Shown one piece after another: positions 21,591 to 31,024 of a DNA stretch of 64,000 bases. The stretch spans positions 310,001-374,000 of the forward strand of contig JAIXMG010000017.1 of the NCBI GenBank assembly GCA_025201345.1, written 5' to 3'. The stretch comes from Thamnidium elegans (lineage: Eukaryota > Mucoromycota > Mucoromycetes > Mucorales > Mucoraceae). The stretch's first letter is position 1. Each line of letters opens with the position of its first letter. A program made the translations under genes and the position numbers. The notes beneath the pieces are model-generated. The model ran no database searches. It was not told where the DNA came from and was given only the letters and a program-made list of their open reading frames with translations.

Positions 21591-22771
21591 TTTTTTGACT
21601 GATTGTTGTTTTCAGAGTTGGATTGATTATCATTTCTCTGACTGTTGTTACCGTTACCGTTGTCATAATTATTTTGATTATTGTTTCTTTGGTTGGAATT
21701 GTTGTTGTTATAATTGCGACCATCATTTCCACGAGAATAATCATTTCGACGTTCATAGTTGTAATCATTATTGTAACGACGATTTTCATAATTAGAGTTG
21801 TTTCTTCGGTAAGAGGAATTATTGTTATTGTTCTGTCTTTTGAATTCTTCCTGCATAACTTCCCTGATCATTTCTTTAATATCTAAATTCTCGGTATGAT
21901 TTGACAAGTTGAGGGGGGATCCAGTCAATGTATTCTGATTTTCCATATGGTTTAACTCTAACGTTTGCAAAGAGGCAATCACTTGCTTCAATGCGTTACG
22001 ATCAGTTCCCAAATTGGCTAATGCAGAATTTAGTTGACTAGAAACATCCAGAACAGAAAAATCAGCACCAGAAGAAAGATTATTAAAAGATAGATTCGGT
22101 TTAGTAGCATATTCAGTAACGAAAGAGTTGTCGATATCACGAGGAGCAAAAGGACTGTTCTTTATAAAGATAGAGCGAGGTTTCTCAGCGTTCCACCAGC
22201 CTTCAGCCTTAGTTAAGTAATCGTTAAAAGAGACAGCAGAGTTTAAGACACAGAACTTTCGGATTTCAGGTAAGAGACCAACTTGAAAACGGATTTTGAT
22301 TTGTTGTTCCGCATCTTCAAGTTCAGCTAGCTGAGCAGCTTCTTGTAAGCGACCCAAAAATGTTTTAGGATGTTCTTCCTTTCCTTGAGAGAGCAAGTTA
22401 AAGCCAATAGTATATCGAGTGATTAATTCAGGAGTCACATATTCAACCTTGAGAATATCGATGGCCTCTTGGTAGGTAAGTCCTGGTTCCAAGACAGGTT
22501 CACGGGCAAGTCTTCTTTCAAAGAAATTCTTAGCAGTTCTACGGAGTTGCGCGCGTAAAATAAGAAGTTTGCGAGAGTCAGTCATAATATTATGCATAGC
22601 AAAGTAAGACTCCAACGCTTCTTCAAAGTTGCGGAAATCTTCACCTTCAGCACCAGAAAATTCAATTAAAGTCATTTTTCTTGATGGGTAGAGATAACCA
22701 GAGTGGGATTCAGCTTGATTAAAAGTTGAGCCAGATAAATGGTGGTTTGCCAACACAGCTTGATCGTTCAT
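21587..22771 (-). CDS. Gypsy Gag
   Basis: It starts at the ATG at 22771 (MNDQAVLANHH) and encodes about 394 residues. The core has the retrotransposon gag pattern: TLIEFSGAEGEDFRNFEEAL, FFERRL, and LGRLQEAAQLAELEDAEQQI. A capsid-like region is followed by a tail of about 80 residues made almost only of Asn, Arg, Tyr, Ser, Gly and Gln. No CCHC zinc knuckle is present; the basic, Asn-rich tail may take over RNA binding. The stop at 21589-21587 directly follows the slippery heptamer. Confidence 0.9.
   Translation of the reverse strand: MNDQAVLANHHLSGSTFNQAESHSGYLYPSRKMTLIEFSGAEGEDFRNFEEALESYFAMHNIMTDSRKLLILRAQLRRTAKNFFERRLAREPVLEPGLTYQEAIDILKVEYVTPELITRYTIGFNLLSQGKEEHPKTFLGRLQEAAQLAELEDAEQQIKIRFQVGLLPEIRKFCVLNSAVSFNDYLTKAEGWWNAEKPRSIFIKNSPFAPRDIDNSFVTEYATKPNLSFNNLSSGADFSVLDVSSQLNSALANLGTDRNALKQVIASLQTLELNHMENQNTLTGSPLNLSNHTENLDIKEMIREVMQEEFKRQNNNNNSSYRRNNSNYENRRYNNDYNYERRNDYSRGNDGRNYNNNNSNQRNNNQNNYDNGNGNNSQRNDNQSNSENNNQSKN
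21590..21596 (-). other. Programmed -1 frameshift site A AAA AAC (gag-pol)
   Basis: The minus strand reads TC A AAA AAC TAA in the gag frame: a canonical X XXY YYZ heptamer directly before the gag stop. Slipping back one base continues into the pol frame (KKLIGSTV...), which is open through protease and reverse transcriptase. I did not assess downstream pseudoknots. Confidence 0.85.
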
Positions 22772-22932
22772 TAGCGGTGATTTGAAATAAATTTGTAAAT
22801 AAGTTGTTAAAAGTAGTAGTTGTTCAAAGGTAGAAATTTTGAAGAAAATTTGACCCAAACAGTAAAATAAAGTTCTTGATATAGAGTTGTATCAAAGATA
22901 TATAATGAAATGCCCTGTTAGTGAGCACCACG

Positions 22933-23380
22933 TGTTAGAATTTGGGATGTGGTAGAGTAATAAAATAAAAGGTAATAGGTAATAGTAAGTTTAAGTGAGC
23001 ACCAGTTCCTGTTTTATAAGTAGAACGACTTAAGTAAATAAAGAAAATAAAGGGTTTTGGTAAAAAGTACAATGGAAGGTAAGATCCAAGGGAATTCAGG
23101 AACAAAATAAAATATAAAGTAAAGGTAAAAATAAAAGAGCTGATTTAAAGGTCTTTTATAAGTTAAGAGAAGTATAAGATAAAGTTGTTTACAAAATGTG
23201 AATTGAATTTTTATTAGAGTATGATTTTTTGATGGTTATTTATATTATTTTAGATTATTACAAAAAAGGTATTATTTTAAGTTAAAGTTTAAAAGACAAT
23301 CCTTGTTAAGGAGGATCCTCTTCAACGAGCGTCCTTCTTGGATTTGTGACACCACAAAAATTGTAAGTCACTATGTAACA
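22933..23380 (-). repeat. Gypsy 5' LTR
   Basis: 448 bp, no visible differences from the other LTR. In element orientation it runs TGTTACATAGTG...CTAACA. It is followed after two bases by the putative primer-binding site. Confidence 0.93.
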
Positions 23381-23606
23381 CTACTATTGTCGGCCCATTC
23401 AGTTTGTGCTATTTTCTGGAGCAATTTCACCTATGAAGAGATATAATGTGTAAGATAAGAGAAGTATCTTTATACAAGCAGCAAAATACATTACCAACTA
23501 AAGAGCGAACAATCGGATTTATAACGTTTGAGTCATTTAACAGGAGTTTGCTCATATGATCAGTTCCAGGCTTCCATTTCGAAGGTAAAATATCATTGTC
23601 AGCATT
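23381..23606 (-). pseudogene. 5' part of the nuclease-like gene interrupted by the Gypsy element
   Basis: An exon at about 23606-23490 reads NDILPSKWKPGTDHM, LLLNDSNVINPIVRSLVGN. After an intron (donor GTATTT at 23489, acceptor TAG at 23431) the next exon (23430-23381) reads VKLLQKIAQTEWADNS and runs into the LTR. The frame resumes at 16078 with RSD. The upstream start was not located; sequence beyond 23606 may hold another exon. Confidence 0.4.
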
Positions 23607-24785
23607 ACTATCTATAATTGAATAAGTTTGTTAGGTACTCTTGTTTTGTATATAACCAAAGCTAATTCGCTAGATTACCTTGTTATGAAAACATATTTCT
23701 TTTAGTTAATTCTTGGTACACCACCATTTACACCACCAGTGCCAATTTAGGTACGCCATCATATCATAGGGAAGGTCTTTTTGAAATATTTAGGCATTTG
23801 ATTATATAAAAGATACTTTCTTGTATATGAATTTACTGTTAAAAAAAAGGAAAGGAGAAAAAAGGATGGAATAAATAGGTGGTTTTAATCATGATAAAAT
23901 GGAGTTTATTCAACCATGATAAAAAGGATTTATTTAATCATCGTGATATTTAAATTATAATTTCCTTTCTCACAATATTAAGTCGTTTTTACATGTAAAG
24001 TACCTGTTATTGTAAATGATGATGTATCAAGAATTAACCTTTTTTTCTTGCGAAAGAAAGAGAAAGACGCGCCATCACCGCTACCGTGTCACAAGTCAAA
24101 AATGCAAAGTCTTGCAAATTGACCAATTAAAAACCGCGAATTGGGAATATGTAAACCCGCAAAAAAAACTATAGTAAAGACTGGATGAAAACTGCAAATC
24201 GAATAAAATCATAACGACACTCAATTCTAAAAAACATGCCCAAATATACGACACACTTTTATTTTAAAAGCGCGACGCAAAAATGGAAATACTAAGCTGT
24301 TTTTTGATTAAAAAGATCGATATAAAATTTATATCTGATAATACCACTAGCTGATACTAGTTAAACCTTTTTTAATAGAATTACTTTCTCTGAATCTTGA
24401 CTGGTATATTTGAGCTGATATAAAAAACAAGAGGTACCAGTCCATTAATTCTAGATTTTTAAAATCCGTCCGAACATATACACATCTATGTACAAAAAGT
24501 AAAGAGTTTGTATGTACAATTGCTTCTAATCCCTGCAAATATTTTTTTTTCCCGCTGTATATACGATATTATATTTGTAGCTTAATATTATTATGTTGTA
24601 TATACATCATATACAGAATGTAAAAGACTTTTTTTTTTCTTGCTTCAAAGCTAATACTTGTCGGCAAAACCAAAGCAGATTAGCGCTAGTCAAAAAATAA
24701 AATAAAAAATAAAAAATTGCAGCTTTTGGTATACATGTTTTTTTTTTCTTTTTCCTAAAATAAAAAATATAGTAAAAAAAAAACA
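23607..24785. other. Intergenic, upstream of Gtr1, with a TA-element remnant
   Basis: No gene is supported. About 24090-24190, in complement, resembles the subterminal part of the 1.56-kb element (TTTTGCGGGTTTACA, CCCAATT and AATTGG blocks), so it is a decayed relative. Around 23885-23945 there is a short degenerate direct repeat of AATCATGATAAAA. The last 200 bp are A/T tracts that probably hold the Gtr1 promoter. Confidence 0.45.
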
Positions 24786-25992
24786 ATGAAGAAGAAAGAG
24801 AAGGTACAGTAAAAGAATAAACCACTAAAAAAACACAAGTACATTTTTAGTTAAAGATGAGTTTAGGTTTTACTTATGGGAAAGAGTGGTTCTGGCAAGA
24901 CCTCGATGCGATCCATTATTTTCAGCAATTACATCGCCCGAGATACTAGAAGACTGGGTGCAACAAGTAAGATAAAAAATATCCTCTTCTTCATCACTTG
25001 TACCATATTTAACTCCCTTTTTTTTTTTTTTTTTTTTTTTTTTTGTATAGTTGATGTAGAGCATTCTAATGTCAAGTTTTTGGGAAATTTAGTATTGAAC
25101 TTGTGGGATTGTGGAGGGTAAATCTTTTAAATGTCTGATATAATATTTTAGACCGGTATCTTAAAAAAAAGTCGTCTCCCCCTTTATATATAGTCAAGAA
25201 GCTTTTATGGAAAATTACTTTGCGTCACAAAGAGATAGAATCTTTAAGAATGTGGAAGTGCTCATTTATGTATTTGATGTAGAAAGTAGAGACTGGGAAA
25301 AGGATCTCCATTACTATCAATCCTGTTTAGAAGCTATTCTTGCCAACTCAAAAGAAGCTCGAATCTTTTGTTTAATACATAAAATGGATTTGGTACCAGA
25401 AAATCAACGGGATCAAGTAAAGTGATATCTAACAATGTGCCTCGAATATTTCTTTTTTAACTCTTTCGTCTTTGTTATAGATATTTGAACAAAGAGTAAC
25501 TGAACTTCAGAAACGCTCAGAACCATTAAATATCCAAGCTTTTCGAACTTCTATTTGGGATGAAACGCTCTATGCGGTAAGTGTTGATATATAAACAAGC
25601 GTATAAAAAAGAAAAAAAGAGAGATTTTGGTGTTTTAATGCATTATATTTAGGCTTGGTCAAAAATTGTGCATTGTTTGATTCCCAATATCCGTGTCTTA
25701 GAATCTCACTTGAGTAACTTTTGTCGTATATGTGATGCCGACGAAGTTGTATTGTTTGAGAGAACCACATTTCTAGTGATTGCTACTGCTGCCACCATCC
25801 CTCACCAAGATCATCATCGCTTTGAAAAAATTAGTAATATTATAAAACAATTCAATTTGGGTTGTAGTCGATCACAAACAAGATTTAAAAGTATGGAAAT
25901 TAGAGGAAGTAGTTTTACTGCCTTTATTGATGTCTTGACAAATAATACCTATGCCATGATTGTCATGTCAGACCCTAATATACGTAAGTTTT

Positions 25993-26051
<59 letters not shown>

Positions 26052-26145
26052 ATAACTCAACCTTTTTTTTTTAGAATCCGCTGCAACTTTACTTAATATT
26101 GCAGCAGCTAAAAAGCACTTTGAAAAGCTGGAAGCATCAAGATAG
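24786..26145 (+). CDS. GTR1: Gtr1/RagA small GTPase
   Basis: Seven exons with consistent phase: 24786-24803, 24867-24966, 25051-25117, 25194-25416, 25481-25576, 25653-25983 and 26075-26145, giving 301 residues (RagA is about 313). The first exon is only six codons (MKKKEK); splicing to [13 protein letters not shown] restores the canonical P-loop. Other motifs: LGAT (switch I), [16 protein letters not shown] (WDCGGQ, switch II), HKMDLV (G4) and [10 protein letters not shown]. The C-terminal half matches the Rag roadblock-fold region ([18 protein letters not shown]). Rag A/B-type GTPases pair with Gtr2/RagC at the vacuole or lysosome and signal amino-acid sufficiency to TORC1. The last intron contains a run of about 55 T (25995-26049). 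Confidence 0.97.
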
Positions 26146-26918
26146 ATACAAAAAAAAATATTGCATTATAAATAAAACACTAGTGACGTAGAGACTGAAT
26201 TGCTCTTAATAATAATATTGCCTTAATGCAACTACTAGTACGTCATGTCGTTTTCCCTAGCTATTTCGTCATATAAGAATATCAAAAAAAAACTTTCGTA
26301 CTGTTGATATGTACTTTTAATAGTACTGTGAGTGGGTTACCGAAACTATTGTTTTTTTTTACCGCAGAGCGTCACTTTGACGAATATAAAACAAAATAGT
26401 ATAGTACGAGAAGTTGCAAGTCGAAAAGGGTAATCGGTTTGCAATTATGAAAGAGATGAAGTTACCGGAAAGGTAGTTGCTATATAACCGTTAAATTTAT
26501 GACACGTACTTTGTTACTAAGCAACAAAACTCGATATGATAAATACAAAAAATATAAGGAATATAATAAGCCTCCACAAAAAGATCGAGAAAGTATTTGG
26601 AAATTGATATACATTTATAAAAAAGAGAAGAAATAGAAGATTCTAATAGAAAAAAAAAAAGTAAAGTGGGGGTCGCAGATACAATTTTTTTTAGCTATCG
26701 CCACAATCTTGTCAAAGTTTGCAGCGAAAAAAAAAAAAATCAAGAACGAAAAGGGCGCTGAAAAAAAACAAAGCAGATGCAGGAGGATGCTCCAAGTGCT
26801 GGTTTTAGTTGACATCGTTTACTAATAGCCAATCAAGTTTATGCATTATTATCAATAAAATCGAATTCAAATATCTCTTTTTTTCTCTTCTTTTCTTTCT
26901 CTATCTCTCTTTTTTTTC
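26146..26918. other. Intergenic between Gtr1 and the orphan gene
   Basis: No gene is evident. The final 40 bases before 26919 are a pyrimidine-rich TTTCTTTCTCTATCTCTC tract, a leader composition seen before several genes here. Confidence 0.4.
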
Positions 26919-27508
26919 ATGCGTTACCCTTTTCTAATGTTACGAAGGCATTCCTTTCCTCCACTTGGTGTAATTATCTTTAATAAATTACCATTATCGA
27001 CACGTACAAATAGCCAACAAGATACAGACGAAGATGATGATAGAATAACAGTATTAGGTCCGTTAAAGCAAGATCCATTAACTGAAGAAAACCTGGCTCT
27101 TCATACTAAAAACGTAAGTGACATCACATGGGGTCTCATATTGTCATACAACCTTTTAATATTAAATATTTTTAGTTCCCACCTTGTAAAGATGCTCGAC
27201 GTCGTAACACTCGATTATTTGTTCAAGATCAAAAACCACTTATTTTACTGCAGATCAAGTTGGAAAAACAAAGATTACAAGAAATAGAATTGTTACCGCC
27301 GATAGATACTGCTGAATTAGTGACGACCAGAGTGATTCAAATCCATCGTACTGACAATTATACATGGTTACAGCGGCTTAAAAGAAAAAAATGGATACGA
27401 TTTTTAATACCCCGAAATAATAAACATAGTGAGAACGGTAAATATCTTCATTTTTCAAAAATTGGTTGGCCATTGCTAAAAAATAAATTTCATTTTGCCA
27501 AAAGTTAA
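26919..27508 (+). CDS. Unrecognised 175-residue protein, possibly mitochondrial
   Basis: Two exons (26919-27113 and 27176-27508) join in phase 0. The N-terminus MRYPFLMLRRHSFPPLGVII is basic and hydrophobic with no acidic residue for about 35 positions, consistent with a mitochondrial presequence. An acidic patch (DTDEDDD) follows, then a conserved-looking body: FPPCKDARRRNTRLFV, EIELLPPIDTAELVTTRVIQ and a basic WLQRLKRKKWIRFL. No family is recognised. The proper donor and acceptor and an open frame after splicing support a real gene. Confidence 0.6.
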
Positions 27509-27834
27509 TGGCACAAAGTCAAAATATTTATGTTATCTTTTTTTTTTTTTGTGGGTAAAAAAGGCAAGTGTCATAAAAAGATGATTTAGATTTTTAAAGC
27601 GAGCAACCCTGTTTTTTTCCACAAAGAAAAACTGTGGAGAAAAGGAACGGTAAAAATCCCAAAAGTTGTTCCAAAAAAAAAGTAGAACATTGCTTTTCAA
27701 AGATGAATCAAATTTTCCCCCTTTTTTTGTTTGTTTGTTATCAGCGCTTTAAAAACGCTGATTAAAATTAACTTTATTTTATAGTATGGTACATTAAAAA
27801 GAAAAAAAAGACCGCCAATTATTTATACATGTTT
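27509..27834. other. Convergent intergenic region
   Basis: It separates the 3' ends of the orphan gene (+) and the oxidoreductase (-). It includes A/T tracts and a small inverted repeat around 27745-27766 (CAGCGCTTTAAAAACGCTGA), which could act in transcript 3' ends. Confidence 0.4.
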
Positions 27835-29032
27835 TTAAAGAGTAATAACTTTTCCTTCATCACTACTTTGTTGAGCAAGTTCGATAATACGGATACAGTT
27901 GTAACCATCTTCAGGCTTAACAGCCAAGTTGGAAGCATCCTTCTGGATAACAGATTGAGCGACATTGTTATAGAAAGACAAGTAATCACCTCTTTCGGTA
28001 TCGACGTTGCCAACAATATGAAGACCTTGGAAATCAGTATTGATAGAACCGAAACGGTCAGCGGATTCTACACCGTAAGCAGCGTCGGAGGGAACAAGAC
28101 CAGCCTTGAGTTGATCTTCTTGAACATCCAAATATTCCTTACGGTAACCACCGTTCATACCACGAAGATTGAAACGTAATACGGGCGTTTGACGAGCCAA
28201 CATACTGGAACGAAGAATGGCCTTGAAGGCATTCTTGTAACCCAAAATAATGGTGAAGTCATCAGCAATATCAGTTTCTTTTAATTGTCTTTGGTTGCTG
28301 ACTGTGGCATATACGGTGTCGGGCATACCGAATAAATGGAGAGCTTGATCGATTAAATGAGCCCCGAGATCGTAAAGCATACCAGATCCAGGTGCATCGT
28401 TTTGTTCTCTCCAACCGGCCTTAACAAAGTTACGGAAACGATCAAAGTGAGATTCGAATTCAACTAAACGACCTAATTGTTCTCCCTTAATCAATTTCTT
28501 AACTGTCAAGAAATCACCATCCCAACGACGGTTTTGATAGACACTACAGATAAGTCCGGTTTCCTTGGCAACCTTGACAAGTTCAGCAGCTTCTTCGGAA
28601 GTAATGGTGAAAGGCTTTTCAACAACAACTATATATAAATTTTTTTGTAAGCCTTTTTTTCTTCTCGTAGTATACACATATTAAACTTTACCATTCTTTC
28701 CCTTCTTCATAGCTTCAAGAGCTAAAGTATAATGCGAACCATTAGGAGTAGTAATAACAACTAAATCGATGCTTTCATCGGCAAAGAGTTCGTCGGTGCT
28801 CTTAACAACGTTGATCCAAGGATAAAGATCTTTGGACTTGCTACTGTGACGTTCAACAACAGAAGCCAAGTGCATATAAGGTGAAGAAGAGATCAAAGGA
28901 CAATGGAAGACACGGGCGGACATACCTACAGTTTTTTTGTACGTAATTAGAACCTTTTATTTGTTATTTTTTTTTACACGTATTTTCTTTACCGAAACCG
29001 ATAACACCAACGTTTACTTTAGCAGCAGACAT
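27835..29032 (-). CDS. Gfo/Idh/MocA family NAD(P)-dependent oxidoreductase
   Basis: Exons 29032-28993, 28925-28692 and 28628-27835 give 355 residues. The Rossmann start is VNVGVIGFGMSARVFHCPLI, with the split codon of GFG at the first intron. The family's catalytic EKP motif is VVVEKPFTITSEEA. Further conserved segments are DLVVITTPNGSHY, GSGMLYDLGAHLIDQAL and NRRWDGDF. The closest bacterial types are YdgJ/IolW-like sugar or inositol dehydrogenases; fungi have cytosolic homologues of unclear substrate. It probably oxidises or reduces a sugar or inositol derivative; the substrate cannot be read from the sequence. Confidence 0.93.
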
Positions 29033-29332
29033 ATTTTAAAGAATAAAATTAAAATTAAAAAAAGAAAAAAAGGAAAATAAACAAAACGAAAAATCCCGGC
29101 CTTTTATAGACTGGGAAGAAAAAGGAAAGCGATAAATATATTTATCCCGCTACTTCCCATATCTTATTACTAATAGAAAACATGTCACATTTGTAGGCTA
29201 ACAAAAAAAAGGTGTATTACCGTATAATATATATACCATATATCTGATTTATTTTAGGTATTTCGCTTTCACTGAAGAAAAAAAAAAAAAAAAATAGAAT
29301 AACAAATCGATTTTTTTTTCTTTTTTCTTTTT
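29033..29332. other. Intergenic: promoter of the oxidoreductase and 3' end of RAE1
   Basis: 300 bp of A/T-rich DNA between the oxidoreductase start codon and the RAE1 stop, both on the minus strand. No gene seen. Confidence 0.4.
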
Positions 29333-30721
29333 TTAACGTTTCTTGGTTGTACGAGGTTTGATTTCTTCATCTCTAACAGCGTGTAAATAGATTTTGATAG
29401 GATTTGTTGGTAAAGCTTGTTTGTAACCCTGCAAAAAAAAATGGTTACATCAGTTTTTTAGTCCCGCTCCAGAAATTTGTTTTTACTATTATTTGTTACC
29501 TTTGACCAATCATAGCTAACAGCATAAGCAAAGATACTACCATTGCGATTAAATGCTGTACTAGAAATTTGACCACTTGTCTTGGGGAATGGTTTCAAAC
29601 GTTGCTTAGAATCTTTATCCCAGAATGAAACTGTGCCATCAGCACCGGCCGTAGAGAATGTACCATGTACAGGGTGGAAACTAATATCATTGACAGCATA
29701 TACGTTCTTTGCATCGTCACGATGACACTTGAACGAAAAGTTCTTACTGTAATAATAAAGATAGTCACGTTCAGTACATAAAGAATATTGCATAATAATA
29801 AAAAAAACTAACTTACGAAGACTCCTTATCCTCAACATATTGAATACCAACTCTACCTTCAATAGATCCAATGGCGAAACCTTTACTATCGGCGAAACAT
29901 GATACAGTACGTGTTTGCCATTTCAAAGGCGATGCTACTTGCTGTAATATAAAAAAAAAATATTAAAAATGTACAAAAATAATTATAATTATAATAAAAA
30001 TTTACCTTGAAAATGACAGTAGGGTTATTTAAATCGAATATACAGACATGCTTTTCTGCAGTACCAACAACCATTAAAGGTCCCTTAGCATCCATAGCAT
30101 AACAGCGTTCAGGAAGTTGAACGGTTCCAATAGGTTGAGGTGATCTCAAATCCCAATACTTGATTGTCTTATCCCAACTTCCAGTGGCAACAATATTACC
30201 TTGTTCCAAAAATTGAATACATTTAATAGGTTCGTCATGTTGAGCAATTTGAGTTGATTGACCTGTAGCAATATCAAACATTCTACCTGCTTTATCTGCA
30301 CCGCCTGAAACTACCTTTGTACCATCCTACAATAATAAAAAGGGAATTAATCTCCTTTTTTCCTCTCTATAAACAATATTTTTTTGTGTGGTCGATATTT
30401 ACTTTACTCCAACTAACGCATAATACTGGCCCTTCATGAGAATAGGCAGTTTTTGGTACTGTGTTGCCAGAAGGTTCAATTTCATAAATACGCACCTATA
30501 AAATACTATTAATAAATAAAAATAAAATAATGATAAAATGAATTCCATACTTGGTTATCCCATGAAGAAACAGCAAGATAATCAGCTTGTGAGGAGAAAT
30601 CTAAGGCGGAAATACCATCAGTAGGTGGCGAAGCAACCTATTTAAGAAACAACGTTAATAATGGTGTTTATAGCGGATCAACTCTCTTTCTTCTTACTTC
30701 AAAGTCTTTAGGATCCAACAT
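29333..30721 (-). CDS. RAE1: mRNA export factor Rae1/Gle2 (WD40)
   Basis: Seven exons in phase: 30721-30698, 30637-30551, 30495-30403, 30326-30006, 29941-29817, 29746-29500 and 29428-29333, giving 330 residues. WD-repeat segments match Rae1: [93 protein letters not shown] and [14 protein letters not shown]. The protein docks at nuclear pores through Nup98-type GLEBS motifs and promotes mRNA export; it also has spindle roles in other eukaryotes. It starts 303 bp from the oppositely oriented ABCC gene. Confidence 0.96.
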
Positions 30722-31024
30722 GATTTTATTACGCGGATTGAGTAAAGAATAAAAAAGAAAAAATAAATAAATATTTTTTCTCTTCAAAATTTTTATCTTA
30801 ATACGCGCGTTAAAGGTCCGATAGAGTTTAGAATAGTGTGGCTGGCTTTACACACAAACGCACACACTTATAAACCGCAGCAGCAAGTCAGTTACCTACA
30901 ACAAGCGAACACGAACCATAATTTGTCCCATTTAAGGTTTGATCAGATTTTCTCTACCTATTTTTTTCTCTTTTCTTTTTCTTTTACTATTTTTTTTTTT
31001 TTTAATATATTATTATTTTTAAAA
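30722..31024. promoter_or_regulatory. Shared RAE1/ABCC bidirectional promoter region
   Basis: This 303-bp segment lies between two divergent start codons. It includes CACACAAACGCACACAC (about 30850) and a strongly pyrimidine-rich stretch at 30957-30985 before the transporter ATG. No single factor site is identified. Confidence 0.45.

Larger units (their letters stand above)
16083..23380 (-). mobile_element. Ty3/Gypsy LTR retrotransposon, 7.3 kb
   Basis: Two 448-bp LTRs (16083-16530 and 22933-23380) that appear identical, with TGTTA...TAACA ends, enclose gag and pol on the minus strand in the order protease, reverse transcriptase, RNase H, integrase, which defines Ty3/Gypsy. CTAC flanks both sides (16079-16082 and 23381-23384). 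Just inside the 5' LTR (22932 downward) the minus strand reads CG then TGGTGCTCACTAACAGGG, a plausible primer-binding site opening with TGG; the tRNA is not identified. Gag and pol are linked by a frameshift signal. Four apparent indels interrupt pol, so this copy as given could not make a full polyprotein. Confidence 0.93.

Noticed and set aside
21565..21886. Long open frames on both strands over the gag tail
   Set aside because: They arise because the Asn-rich repeat (AAT/AAC) is open in several frames; only the gag frame continues into conserved sequence.
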